From positions 496,001 through 560,000 of the forward strand of contig JALLLT010000021.1 of the NCBI GenBank assembly GCA_025266875.1: a stretch of DNA of 64,000 nucleotides, written 5' to 3'. The position numbers and the translations under genes were made by a program. A model generated the notes under the pieces. The model was not told the origin of the DNA. It saw nothing but the letters and a program-made list of their open reading frames with translations, and searched no databases. How positions within the stretch are numbered: position 1 is the first letter of the stretch; every line of letters begins with the position of its first letter. The stretch is from Fennellomyces sp. T-0311 (lineage: Eukaryota > Mucoromycota > Mucoromycetes > Mucorales > Lichtheimiaceae). Positions 23,201 through 35,335 of the stretch are shown piece after piece.

Positions 23201-24437
23201 CTCAGTTGTGTCGCCACATGTACGACTCCATTACGGACGATATCAAGGATGTCAACACCTTGGATAAGCACGGCAACGTTGTTTCCGGTGTCAACCTTTT
23301 CAGAAAGTACCTTTTGAACCGCTGTCAGCACGATTTCGAGCGTGGTTGGAAGATGCAGATTCCCAAGGTCGACGAGTCTGACCCTGACATGTTGTCGGAC
23401 GAATACTATGCCGCCGTCAAGGCCAAGCGACAGGGTCTGGGTCTCGTCCAGTTCATTGGTGAGATGTTCAAGCGCCACATGTTGACCGACCGTATCATGT
23501 TGCAGTGCTTGACTCGCTTGTGCGATAACCCACGCGAAGTTGGTGACGAAGAGACCGAGACCATGGTCAAGATGGTTACCACCATCGGTCGTGCGCTGGA
23601 TATAAGCAACCGTTCCAACAAGGAATGGATGGATGCTTACTTTGAGCGTATGAAGGAAATGATGGAGTCGCCAAACTTGAGCTCGCGTGTCAAGTTTATG
23701 ATTATGGTAAGGCTTTCTTTTCTGTCTTGATGGAAAGATCCAAAGTGCGTGAAACTAACAGCACGCTGTAGGATCTGTTTGACCTGCGAAAGAACAAGTG
23801 GGTCAGCCGCCGCGGCAACCAGCCTGCGCCCACGACCATTGCACAGGTCCACCAGCAGGCACAAAAGGCCAAGACCGAAGAGAAGGAAGCCATGAAGCGC
23901 ACTTCGAGCTCGCGAGGCAGCTTGCCGCACCCCATGTCGCGTGCTGGCTCTCACCGCGGCGGAGGAGGAGGAGCTCGCGATTTGCAGCGTGAAGGATCGA
24001 ACGGCGGCGGACAGGCAGCCAGCGGTGACGGATGGAACACTGTGACGTCAAGCAGCCCTGGCGGCACGTCCAAGGGCAGCCGAGTGAACGAGTTGGCAAA
24101 CTTTGGCAAAACCGACCGAAGCAAGGCGCGGAGTAACGTGCTGGGCCCGTCGAACAGTCCGTTTGCTAGCCTGCACCGCGCAAAGACAGGAGGAGATCAG
24201 AAGTCTAGCCCGAGTGAAAGTCGGTCTAGTTCCGCCAATATGTTCAGGTATGTGCACAATTAATATTTTTGATGAAATTGTGTACTGACCCGATTTGTGT
24301 GTGGCCACAGTGCGCTGGGCGGCGAGGAGGAGGGCCAGCATGAAAGTGCACCACCCGCCGAACCGGCGACGGCTGCTCCTACGACTACACCTACCACTAC
24401 TTCTACTACTGGCAGTGCTCCTCAACAAGACGACTGA
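20207..24437 (+). CDS. TIF4631: Eukaryotic translation initiation factor 4G
   Basis: Scaffold of the cap-binding complex eIF4F; binds eIF4E and eIF4A. Seven coding exons: 20207-20481, 20643-20722, 20785-20918, 21009-21434, 21487-23706, 23772-24247 and 24311-24437, giving about 1245 aa. The N-terminal third is Gln/Asn/Ser/Pro-rich. A long charged segment of repeated KAKEEAER-like octads follows (21830-22290). The eIF4E-binding motif YEPDFLL (YxxxxL-phi) sits in KITYEPDFLLQFAPLC near 22480-22520. An RGG/Ser-rich linker leads to the MIF4G domain from ~22990: VIIRKVKALLNKLTLEKF, IVIQLTFEKACDEAPFAVMW, KYLLNRCQHDFERGW and KRHMLTDRIMLQCL. The C-terminal ~220 residues are low complexity, with no MA3 or W2 domain, as in yeast eIF4G. 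Confidence 0.95.
21835..22290 (+). repeat. Degenerate 24-bp coding repeat (KAKEEAER) in eIF4G
   Basis: About a dozen tandem or near-tandem 24-bp units coding for KAKEEAER and variants (KAAEEAEL, KAKEEQER). The i/i+4 alternation of Lys/Arg and Glu predicts a long, soluble single alpha-helix rather than a classic hydrophobic coiled coil. The repeat also creates long spurious frames on the minus strand. Confidence 0.9.
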
Positions 24438-24719
24438 TTTCATTCCCGCTGTTAATGACTTTTTTTCATCACTTACATACACGCCCTAGCCCTTTACATG
24501 CGCATCCACCTCTCCTTTCACAACAAAAATCCAAAATTTCTCTCTTCTGCTCTAATACAATGTAGAAAGTCTTACCAACAAAATAAGAAAGCTTCTTAAA
24601 TGCTGTGCAACACGACAGTGCACCAAAATCTTACCAGCTCCGCTACACATGTGCTGCTAAATTTTATGGTGGTACCTTTTGCACTTTTCTACCTTATAAA
24701 AACTTGATCCCGCCTCTTC

Positions 24720-27080
24720 ATGACGGAAATCATCAAGGACGGGTACCTTTCCGTCAAAGAAGAGGGTCTCCGAGCTTGGATATGGTCCAAACGTTTCTGC
24801 GTGCTCCGAGATCAGGCATTGACTTTTCATCGGAACGAGGTAAATCATCATTGTGCGGCCACCCCCTTTTTTTGCCATGGCAACAAACACCTAAACCTTG
24901 TTAACGTTCCCCCCTTGCAGCAATCGGGTCAATGCGTAGCGCTCATCTTTCTGAAAGAAATCACATCAGTCACACGCACTGATCTGAAGCCCTACTGTAT
25001 CGAGATTGCCACCAAAGACAAGACCTACTACGTGGCCTGCAAGAGCGACGACGAGCTGTATTCATGGATGGACGAGATTTACAATGTAAGCCTATTGTTT
25101 TACTTGCTGCATGCACGCGCTAATACAAATGTAACCATAGAGATCACCCTTGGGCGCTTCAGGTCCAACCAATTTTGTGCACGAAGTCCATGTTGGTTTC
25201 GACCCCATTTCCGGCGCCTTTACTGTAATATATTTGTGCGGAACGTACTGAAAAGTTGTGCTTACACGCTCGTGGATAGGGTCTGCCAGATCAATGGACA
25301 CAGTTGCTGAAGGGATCGGCCATTACTGCTGAAGATGCTGCCAAGAATCCTCAGGCAGTGTTGGATGTGCTCGAGTTTTATACTGAACAAACAAAGCGCG
25401 AGAACGAAGATTACGGATCATCGCATCTGATGGGTGCTGTCGAACGGTCAAGCGGTGAACGTTGGGCAGCCATGATGCACGAGTCCAAAAAAACAGCGGC
25501 AGCGCCGTTGCCTACTCCCCACCGCCCGGCACCTCCACGACCTGCACCTCCACCACCCGTGAATCCAGCATCCAGGAGACCACCGGACATTTCTGACTTG
25601 TCCATTGGTCGTTCTGAGCCAAAATCGCCCGTCTCGCCCTCCTCTCGCTCGCCCGGCGGCTACAACAGAAGCTACCGTGATCCTCCTCCAAAACCTTCCA
25701 CATCCAACAAGTATCCTCGTCCCGAACCGAGCAAATCGTATGGCACCTCCCATCATCATCATTCACAGCAGCGTCCGGTACGCACTAGCAGCGCTACCAC
25801 CTATGACGATTCACGTGTCTTGTACGAGCGTGAAAAGGAACGTATGATGCGTGAACGCGAACGTGAGAGAGAACGCGAGCGAGAACTGCGCGCACGAGAG
25901 CGTGAGAAGCAACTCATGCGTGAGCGAGAAAAGGAGAAGGAACGTGAACGTATGCAGCGCGAGCGTGAAAAGGCCCAGCAGCAAGTGTCGACACCTAAAA
26001 AGAAGGTCGAACAGCGCATCAGCACAATGACAGAAGCGCAGATCATGGAGAAATTGCGTATGTTTTTTCTACAATGTTTGTGTTGTAGATATACGTGCTC
26101 ACTGTTTGTTTGACAGGCTCGGTAGTGACGCGTGGCGATCCGAACGAAATGTACAAGCGCATCAAGCGCGTCGGTCAGGGGTAAAAAACAATTTAAACTT
26201 TATCGCATTTTCTGAAAAGCTAAGCCAAAAACAGTGCTTCGGGCTCCGTCTACGTCGCTGCATCCCTGGCAACCAACCAAAAGGTCGCCATCAAGCAGAT
26301 GGATCTGGCACACCAGCCTCGCAAGGAACTTATTGTCAACGAAATCCTGGTCATGAAGGAATCTCATCACCGCAACATCGTCAACTTCCTGGACTCGTTC
26401 CTGGTAAAGAACATGGAGCTGTGGGTGGTTATGGAATACATGGAAGGTGGTGCATTGACCGACGTCATTGACCACAACACCATGACCGAGCAACAGATTG
26501 CTACGGTCTGTCTTGAGGTAAGCGTACTATAGTTACGATCGTATACAAAACTCACACCGCCGTACAGACCACTGCAGGCTTGCATCATCTTCATTCGCGC
26601 AACATTATCCATCGTGACATCAAGTCTGATAACATTCTGCTGAACGCACAGGGCCACGTCAAAATCAGTGATTTCGGCTTCTGCGCCAAACTTACGGATC
26701 AAAAGACCAAGCGCGCCACCATGGTGGGTACGCCCTATTGGATGGCACCCGAAGTCGTCAAACAGAAAGAGTACGGCGAAAAGGTGGATATCTGGTCGCT
26801 GGGTATCATGGCCATCGAAATGATCGAGAACGAGCCGCCGTATTTGGACGAAGAGCCGCTCAAGGCGCTTTATTTGATTGCAACCAACGGCACTCCGACG
26901 CTCAAGGCGCCCGAGAAGTTGTCCCGTGAGCTCAAGGGCTTCCTCGCAGTATGTCTCTGCGTCGATGTGCGCTCGCGTGCAACTGCTGCCGAGCTCCTGG
27001 ACCACGAATTCTTAAAGAAGGCCGGCCCTCTGGAAATCTTGGCTCCGTTACTCAAGTTCAAGTCTAAAAGCCACTCGTAG
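24720..27080 (+). CDS. CLA4: PAK-family Ser/Thr kinase with PH and CRIB domains (Cla4-type)
   Basis: Seven coding exons: 24720-24839, 24921-25085, 25141-25224, 25280-26057, 26117-26180, 26235-26517 and 26568-27080, giving about 668 aa. An N-terminal PH domain (residues 1-100: [40 protein letters not shown]) is followed by the CRIB motif [20 protein letters not shown] (~97-120), which binds GTP-bound Cdc42/Rac. A Pro-rich and Arg/Glu-repeat linker leads to the kinase domain: [12 protein letters not shown] (Gly loop), [20 protein letters not shown], activation loop [15 protein letters not shown]. All catalytic residues are present. PH-CRIB-kinase order is that of fungal Cla4/Skm1 rather than Ste20. 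Expected role: Cdc42 effector in polarity and septation. Confidence 0.93.
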
Positions 27081-27200
27081 TTTAGTCCAAAACCCCCTTT
27101 GCTCCCCCAAAACAACAAACCTTCTCCAGTGCCTGTACAGGTATATATTTTTACACGTACATTACCTTGTATCTATATATATATGTGTATGTATGCCTGA

Positions 27201-27219
27201 ATATATATATATATATATA
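27201..27219. repeat. AT dinucleotide run
   Basis: AT repeat in the 3' flank of the PAK gene, next to a second TATATA run at about 27174-27184. Confidence 0.85.
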
Positions 27220-27454
27220 CGTACACCAGTGCTCCGGCTAAACGCCCACTGTGCAGTAAAACGTCGCCTTTTGCATGGCTAAAACACCTCTGCTTATAAA
27301 AAAGAATGGTCCATGCAACCCTCTCTTATCCTGTTGCTACCCCCACTCCTCTCCTCTCAGCCCGTACCGTTTTCCCACCCACATTTCTTTTTTTTTGTTT
27401 CCTTTGGGTGAATAGGCCCATCGTTGCAAGTGTGTATTTTTAGTTCTTTCCAAT

Positions 27455-27879
27455 ATGCCTGGTAAGCGCGACACATAGCGCTGTGCTTAGGTGGTACTAA
27501 CTGGCGATCTCCAGGTGTCATGGACATTCAACATTTGCTATGTCATGATCAGCCTCCCGAGCCGTTTCAAAGCAGCCGCAGCAGCAGCAGTGTTCCTCAG
27601 CCACGACGCCGCGACACGACGAAGCGCCGACGTGCGATAAGCGAAAACGTACAGCAACACAACCGTGCAATCTATCTTCCCACCCCACAGACGCGTACAC
27701 CGTGGACACCTGTGGAAGACGTGTTGCTTGAGCGTGGGTACAAAGAAGGCCTGTCCTGGGCAATGATCTCATCGACGTATCTGCCGCATCGTTCACGAGG
27801 CTGTTGCTGGGGCCGCTTCAAAACATTGCAAAGCAAGCACCACCGACAGCTGCAGCAGCAACAACAATATGCACGCTAA
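27455..27879 (+). CDS. Small Myb/SANT-like DNA-binding protein (hypothetical)
   Basis: Proposed exons: 27455-27461 (ATGCCTG) and 27515-27879, giving about 123 aa. An alternative unspliced start is the ATG at 27520. The intron has a GTAAGC donor, a GTACTAAC branch-point-like site and a CCAG acceptor. The N-terminus is Ser/Arg-rich with a basic stretch (RRRDTTKRRR) that could be a nuclear signal. Residues ~65-110 read TPWTPVEDVLLERGYKEGLS, then WAMISSTYLPHRSRGCCWGR, ending F-TLQ. The spacing of Trp and aromatic residues resembles one Myb/SANT repeat (W..eED..L......W..I....p.Rs...c..R). The C-terminus is Gln-rich. No specific regulator can be named. Confidence 0.6.
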
Positions 27880-28530
27880 CTCTTCCGATTATATTTATTT
27901 CCCTTTTCCTGATATTTTGACCATTTATGGGTACGCCCTCCTTTCTCCTCATGCATTATGCCTATGACTTTATATACAGCCAGGATCTTTTTTATTATTA
28001 TGCATTAAAACCTATAACAGTAGTAGTAGGTAAACTTTCAATCCCCAACGCATGTGTGTGTATGTGGCTTATCTTTGAGGTATCATTGTACCGTTATCGC
28101 TGAAGTACATATACCTTGCAATCGTTTATCACAAGTTGACATGAACAAGAATGGCATATCGCGTTCTTCTGTCGATTCCTCTTGTGTATCTTCCATTTCA
28201 GATCGGTTTATTCCGATGAGAAAAAAAAGTAGTAGAATGTGTATATACTCTTGTAGTCTTTGCATGTTTGTTGATCACCATGGCGATCATACAATCTCAG
28301 CAGCACTGTCGTCTTTTTCTCTACCAGCGAGCAACACGTATAATGGGGATTCGAAAAAGTCACAAGAGATAAAAAATTGGAATTCATGGAAGAGGTGGAA
28401 CGACCGATTTTGATCGTTCCCACATGTGTCTCAATTTGACTCTTTCATGAAATCAGAGCACTAAACATATAAAAACCTGCATGCGACATATGATAGAAGC
28501 CCGGTCATCCCCCCTATCAACCCTTTCCTT
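27880..28530. other. Intergenic stretch
   Basis: Contains the 3' flank of the Myb-like gene and the promoter of the NAT permease. An open frame at 28054-28413 has no recognisable domain or splice context, so I do not call it a gene. Confidence 0.5.
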
Positions 28531-30758
28531 ATGAACAATTTTGCCGACAAAAAGATCGATCCACCAGTGGATATAGGAGCTGAACAATCCGAGGAATCAA
28601 TGTATCCTGCACCTCCTCGCATTTCTTATCTCGATACGTTGAAGCACACATTCACGACAAAAGAAGGTTGGATCGGTGAATATGATTATCGTGCCCTGTG
28701 GTATGTATCTAAATAACAGTAAAAGTATGTACGTAAAAATGATCACTTTGCTTACTCACATGTGATATTACCAGTATCCCGCATATTCCGTTTGTCAAGA
28801 AAAAGGCTAACAGATCACCATTTTACGGCCCCAATGATAAAATCTCTATCTTTCTAGCACTGATTATGGGTGTCCAACGTAAGTACAGAAAAAGCAAACC
28901 ACGCATGAATTGATTCGATGATTTAGACTTTTTGGCTGTCATTGGCGGTATTATTGCTCCAACAATCATTATATCTGGTACTGGCAGCACCTCACTTAAT
29001 CTTCCCGAAGACGTGCGGCAGTATATGATCTCTGCGTCATTCATCGTACGCATGCTTTCTTTAACCGTGTCCAAACACTGTACATTAACTAATTGTCTTC
29101 AGGTATCCGGAATTAACAGCATCATCCAAATTGTTCGCTTCAAGATCCCAAAAACGCCTTGGTATATTGGTTGCGGGTAAGTTTAGCATGAATGACAAAA
29201 CACATGATCCACTAAACCCTAAACATAAGCCTGTTGGGTATCACTGGTGTCGCATTCTCTAACCTTCCTGCAGCTGAAGCTCTTATTACTAGCATGTACT
29301 CAAGTAAGCTTTTATTATTTATTTGGCCTCGAACGAGACTCTAATTTATTTTACAGACGGAAGATGCCCTACTGAAGTTTTACCTGACGGTACAATCAAC
29401 TATTTGCCGTGTCCTGACGCATTTGGTGCCATTCTTGGAACACAGGTATTATTAAAAGCTTGTTTAGCAAGAAAAGCAGTAGTAATTGATTTAAATACAG
29501 ATGGTGTGTGCTGTTGTTGGTGTTTTGTTTAGTCTTTTGCCACCCCGCGCCATTCGCAAGCTTTTCCCCAAGATCGTTACAGGAATTGTGCTATTTACTA
29601 TTGGCTGCTCACTGATCTATGCAGGTATGAAGAACTGGGCCGGGGGTTCGGGTCCTTGCATGTCCCGACCCGAGAGTGGTGACTTTGCCTTATGCCCATC
29701 CATACACGCTCCCAATCCACAAATTTGGGGTGGTCCAGTAAGCTTTTTTAATGCGTCTTGTATGAATTCTCAAAGCTAAATTGCTATGTAAGGTAAACTT
29801 TGGTTTGGGTGCTTCGGTATTCTTTACCATTATTCTGGTTGAATTAGTCGGTTCTGTGTTTATGCGCAACATTTCAGTTGCCATTGGTTTATTAGTCGGC
29901 TGCATTATTGCTGCAGGTATTGGCATGTTTGACCCGTCAGGCATTGCTGCTGCTCCCGTCGGCACCTTTCTTTGGATCAAGACATTCAATATCTCGGTAT
30001 ACGCTCCAGCTATCCTACCTTTCCTCTTCACCCAACTCGATATGATTATTGAGACACTTGGTGATTTGACAGCTGCAAGTGATGTATCAGGTCTTCCAGT
30101 CGAGGGTAGAGAATTTGAAACGCGGTGCCAGGGTGCCTTGCTAGCCGACGGTCTAGGCAGTATATTTAGCGCTTTAGCAACAAGCATGGGAGTGGTCATG
30201 TATACGCAAAACAGTGGTATTATGGCAATAACTCGCTGTGCAAGCCGAATGGCAGGAATTGTGTGCGCCAGTTTATTGATTCTTTTTGGTATCTTTGGCA
30301 AGGTAACAAAAAATCTTTTTTTTTTTTTGGCTGGTACAATCCTGATCTTCAAAGTTTAGATTTCGGCTGCATTTTTGGCTATTCCGGCACCATTGATTGG
30401 TGGTATGACCGTGTTCCTATTCGCCTCTGTTGCTGCATCGGGTATCCGTATTCTTTCCTATCTTGAATGGACACGCCGAGATCGTGTTATTGTTGCTGCG
30501 TCCTTGGCGCTATCCTTGGGCGTTGCCCTGGTTCCAAATTGGTTTTCATACGTTCTCCCTCGTGCATCCGATGACAATCCAGGTTTACAAGGCCTTTACG
30601 ACACAATCAATGCCATTGTCAGCACAAGTTACATTTTGGCAGGTCTCATGTCCGTCATCTTGAACCTGATCTTACCTTATGAAAACGATGAGTCGATTGT
30701 CATGACTGGCTCAAAACGATCTTCGCTGCCCGTGGCTGATCGCAAGAGCTCTATGTAA
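28531..30758 (+). CDS. Nucleobase-ascorbate transporter (NAT/NCS2), uric acid/xanthine permease type
   Basis: Plasma-membrane H+ symporter of the UapA/UapC type. Gene with about eight coding exons; for example CTG TG|GTATGT splices to T ATC CCG (IPHIPFVKKK), and CAA C|GTAAGT joins AC TTT so that the conserved QH of TM1 is rebuilt (MGVQHFLAVIGG). Many hydrophobic segments follow (for example SVFFTIILVELVGSVFM and ISVAIGLLVGCIIAAGIGMF). The TM8 segment DMIIETLGDLTAASDVSGLP has the glutamate needed for purine binding in UapA. The NAT signature motif is present as QNSGIMAITR near 30210. The Gln-Asn form fits xanthine/uric acid carriers; substrate remains inference. It ends with a short polar tail (ADRKSSM). 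Confidence 0.92.
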
Positions 30759-31888
30759 TTTATATTATTTTATCACTTCTCCGCAGTTACAGTAACTCTG
30801 CGTAATCAAACCTGTACATATTACGTATCATGAATTTTATTATTGTAGTCTATATATAAATATGAATAAAGTTTGTTGGGTAGAACTATTACATTTGTAC
30901 CTTTTTAACGAATGGAGTTATAGTTCGTTTAATTAATAGACGAGCTTTTTTTACAATATAAGTTTTATGCATGTCTAATGTAAGTTATCGGAAATGCAGG
31001 TTTTGATCTCGATAGCACCCAGAAGTATATACGCGAATTCTATTATCTAGGGTGCACCGCATCATACGTACTTAAAATGATGCAGCCTATAAGCAAGCAG
31101 GTACTGTATATGTACATTATTATATAAGCTACTCTAACGAAACAACAGTCAGTTGAGTTATTATACTATTAGGTCTACTTTTCTTTCTGCCACCTCGATC
31201 CAATTCCTAGGTCTGCAAATACATATTCCAACAACGATTGAGTGCAACAGAATCTTTCTTGTCATACCATAATTAAAGGCTTTGCAACACTGACTGAACC
31301 AAGAACTTATACATAATCAATCAACTTTAGCGCGGTAGCATTTGTATTCCTTCAATGCATCGAAAGCGGTCCCGTGCCATATTCACGCACTGTTGCATGC
31401 ACTTACCGTTGTTACCCATGTCTGAAATTCTTTGTTCATCATGAGTCTAGCACCGGCTTACCAAACAAACCCAATCCGGTAGCTCTGGAAGTCTCCTTTA
31501 GTGACAGGTTCGAATCATTGCTAACCAATCAAATGGTTCGGCATTAATCAGATGCTAAAAACATATTCATAGATTCGCGCCAATGAGTAATAAACTGGCA
31601 CAAGATCAATTTTCAATGTGACAACAGTTATGGATGCTGTGCAACATAAATATGTAGACAAAGTTTGATTCATGTAACATCAGATATCTTTCTTTTGTTT
31701 GAACTTTTGAACCGGCAAAAGTCATGTTTGCAGATGTTGTGATATACATGGAAGGGTGTTGAGGGAGGGAGATACAGTAAAGTACACTAAAAGGAGGGAT
31801 TATGTATACGTATGCATATATAACATGAGATGACTGCTATGAATGGACAAGCGGATGGATAAAAGGGGGATTTGTGTGTGTGAATAGG
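30759..31888. other. Convergent intergenic stretch
   Basis: 3' flanks of the permease (+) and the RhoGAP gene (-). An AATAAA is present at 30865-30870, about 107 bases after the permease stop. No gene or RNA was recognised. A GGTTCGAATC string at 31507-31516 looks like a tRNA B box, but no cloverleaf could be built around it. Confidence 0.5.
30865..30870 (+). terminator. AATAAA polyadenylation signal candidate of the NAT permease
   Basis: Canonical hexamer in AT-rich DNA 107 bases after the stop codon. Confidence 0.35.
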
Positions 31889-34800
31889 TTATATGTAATT
31901 GGATTTATCTCTGGGAGGAACAGCAGGAGGCACTTGACGCATGATATCATCCGTTGAAAATTCACGGCGATGTTGCTTTCGAGAAGTTGCTGACAGCGAG
32001 TTACGACGCGCAGAAGAGGGTAAGGGCGAGGAATGGTTTTGCTGAACGGGTGTAGGGTCGGCAAACAAAGTTGAAAAGTGGCTCAAAATATACTCGATAG
32101 AATTGATTTTGTGATTCATGTCCATGATATCGAGACCTTCGTCTTTGTTTCGCATCAATGTAGGCCCAAAAATCACGGCTAAATTCTTAGTCGTCATCAG
32201 ATTCTCTTGGTTTTGTTGCTGTACACGATCCAAATGTTGCATAAGGTATTTCAAGGTGTTGTAGTTTTCGGATGGTAATGAGTGGATGCATTTTTGAAAT
32301 TGTGCAAGTTGCTGTTCACCAGGTGTAGCTTCTACAGTTGTGGATTAGCTTTCTCGTTATTTCCTCTAACTAGGAACTTACTGGAGGCATCCATGAGCTT
32401 GTCATGCATTTCGTAGGTGAACAACGGATTGGGTAGATCACGGAAATATTGCTTCAAGACGCTGGTAATGGCGCAAATGTCATTCCATTTGTCTTCGTCG
32501 CATAGATTGCATGTTTCGTCCCCGGTTTCAAATGCTTGCTGGATAAGCCGCATCTGACCAGCAGCACCCGACTTTCGGTATATACCTTCGAAGTCCATAC
32601 CTACACGACAAATTTGTTTAGAGACCTGTATCACAGCTGCAGATCAGAAACTCACCTCGGGTTTCTACGGCTTCAATACATTTCTGTACAATCTTTGGTA
32701 CTGTACCATTCTCTGAGCGAACCTGCGCTGCAAGATCATTGCCAAACATGGCTAGATAATAAAAACGATGAATACATAACACTTTCTCCCGTTTCCAAAC
32801 ATCAGCCTACCATCATGTTTGGTGCCATCAGCGTTTAATTTGCCTGTACAATTCGAAGAGGCCTTGTGCATACATCTAAAGTGGGAAATGTATCCACAGT
32901 CTGCGCCAACTGTTAGCAATAATGCTTATACCCATCAATAACCTTTTTTACCTTGACATTTAAGTTCACTAACCCGCCACATCTTTTCATTGCAAGCATC
33001 GCACTTGGTTGGTCGCAAGAAACGCGTTTGAGCAAAATTATGGCCATTGCGTCGAGGAATATGATCTTGTTCCTTCAACTCGCCACTTGATTTCTGACGA
33101 CCCTGAGCATCTTGACCAAGAGGTCGACTGACATTGGCATCATAAGGTACACCGATAGTAACGTCCTCGGCATCGCTCTTTTTGCTATTGCTATCACCAC
33201 GACGACGACCGAATTTGTTGCGGCGAAACTTGAACATTTTCGGTGGTTCAGCCTTGCTGATGCTATCGCGTTGAGCAATCTTGCGCACATTTTGATGATC
33301 CGACGACTTTCGTTCCAATGACACATTCAATTCCAAAGCTGAATCCTGACTAGGCAGCTGCTTTCCGTTCGTCTCGTTCTTGTTGTTATCGTCTCCCAAG
33401 AAACTAGTACCGGCCATCACGGCCAATGCTTCTCGTTCGCGTTCAGTGACACGACGCGATAAGTCGTTGTTGAGTGAAGTGAGTTCGGCATTCTTGGTGT
33501 TGAGCATAATCATCTCGTTGATAATGTCATCGCGTGCTTTGACAAGTCGGTTGTAGCTGCTTTTGACTGATTCAATATCTGATTGGATAGATCGTAATTG
33601 TTGCTGACAAGCTTGCTGGTTTTTCTCCCAGACTCCATCAGATGTCAGGCGACTAAGGGTATTTTTAGAATATTTCGTAAAACAATGAAATGCTATATAT
33701 TACCTTGCAGCAGCGTTGCTGATCTCGACAACCAATTCGTCGCGATGTATACGCAGATCTTTGCATAGTTGATCGAGTGCGGCCTTGCTTTGGCTCAGGC
33801 TGGAGATGTCGTCCTTCGTCATGTTCATGGATTCTTTGAGACCAAAAATGGAAGCCTTCTGGTACACCAAAAGCTCAGCTTTCAGTTTCGCAGCAAGTGC
33901 CTCGGCATTCTGTCGTGCAGTAACTTCGGCTGCGTACCCTTCTTTGACAATATGGAATTCGTCCAGCGCCTTCCTACTGATTGCCTAAGAACGCGTTTTT
34001 TTAATCTTGCGATGAAGCTGTCGACGAATTTCAGGTGTGTACCTTGATTTTGTTGAACTTTGTGTCGACTTCCTTCAACTGGCTTTTTGTGCTCCGTAGC
34101 TCCCGTTCCAATTGTGCTACTCGGTCGTCATTTGGCTGAGGATCAGCAGATGCCGGCAACTCGACTGCATCAATGTCCGTTAGCGATTGGAACGTTGCGT
34201 CGGATGATGGAGATGTTGATCCACGCGTTCGTGGCGGGCTGGGGATGTTTTCAAGGGTGGAACCCGATGGAGATTCTTCGGCGAGTCCACTGTTGAGCAT
34301 CTGGTTCAGTTCACTTAGCTCCCTCGAACCTATATATTTATATTTTAGCACAGTTGCAGTAAGAATAGCAGGAGAGACTTACTTAATATGACGTTTTTGG
34401 AGCCAAGTTCTTTGTTCTTCCCAGTTGGTAGCATGTTGTCGATCCGTAGATCGGTGCCGGATATGCCTCCCCTTCGCTCTTTGTTGGTCACGCCTCGGGA
34501 AGAGTCCAAGGAGTCCCCTCGCTGCAGGCCGAGCTAAAATGTCAACAATCAATATAGACTCCTTGAACAAAAAGATGCCTGCGTACCTGAGCACGATATA
34601 GGGGGTCTCGTGATGGCAGATTTCCATCGGATACTTGTAGCTGGTGCTGCTGCTGTTGTTGTTGGAGTAAAAGACGCTCTTCTTTCCGCTTCTGCCGCAT
34701 TTGCTTTCGCATCTCATGACATGCAGTGCAGAAAATACCCTGCATCATGCAAACGTTTCAGTTTTTTTGTATTCATCCGAGTTCCCGAATCGCGTTACCT

Positions 34801-35335
34801 TGCTTGTCTGCGTGAATACGAGGTCTTCGATTTTGATGTTGCACTGAACGCAGCGGAAGCAGTCGGCATGGTAGGCCTCGTCGCCTTGACAATAAATCCA
34901 TTTTAGTTTATCTTGCAAAATATGCACACTTTTGCTCAGTACCTGTCATGATGGCTTCATCTTTAATGGCCTCGCGACATGCGTGACAGCTATAAGAACA
35001 GTCTTCGCAAATGGGGCTTCCGTCGCGAAGGAGCAATAGATTGCTGTAGCATTCGACGAGTTTCTGGCATTTAGCACAGCGGAAACTGCAGGAATTGATC
35101 ATTGTCAGTAACAAACAAAGGCAGCATAAAGGGAGCAAAAAGCGGTTGAGAGTGTAAGGAGAGGACAGGGAAACAGGAGTTGGGGTTGACTTTCTAATGC
35201 GTACCATTCAAAATGCCAGATACCATCGCCAAACTGGACGACAGAGCCATCGTCAATAGGTTTCAGGCACCCATTGCAACACGGATCCTCGTTCTCTTCA
35301 AAGACGAATGTCGAGTCGTCGTAATAAACGTCCAT
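31889..35335 (-). CDS. LIM-LIM-C1-RhoGAP GTPase-activating protein
   Basis: Multi-exon minus-strand gene starting MDVYYDDSTFVFEE. LIM1 and LIM2: CCNGC, HFECFRCAKC, CEDCSYSCHAC, HADCFRCVQC and FCTACH. The Cys that completes LIM1 (TG|T) is rebuilt across an intron. A Gln/Arg-rich and coiled-coil region follows. Next is a C1-type zinc finger (HNFAQTRFLRPTKCDACNEK, CQ..CGY..H..C). The C-terminal RhoGAP domain carries the arginine finger in FEGIYRKSGAAGQMRLI, then DICAITSVLKQYFRDLPNPL and NLAVIFGPTLMR. It should switch off Rho/Cdc42-type GTPases; the LIM arrangement is that of fungal Rga/Lrg proteins. It lies on the strand opposite the PAK gene in the same 11-kb neighbourhood. Confidence 0.92.

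Noticed and set aside
22000..23478. 492-aa minus-strand frame with Leu/Phe-rich end opposite eIF4G
   Set aside because: It is the antisense shadow of the KAKEEAER repeat and MIF4G codons. The plus strand has clear homology, introns and conserved motifs.
31500..31530. tRNA B-box-like GGTTCGAATC
   Set aside because: No A box at the right distance and no acceptor stem could be paired.
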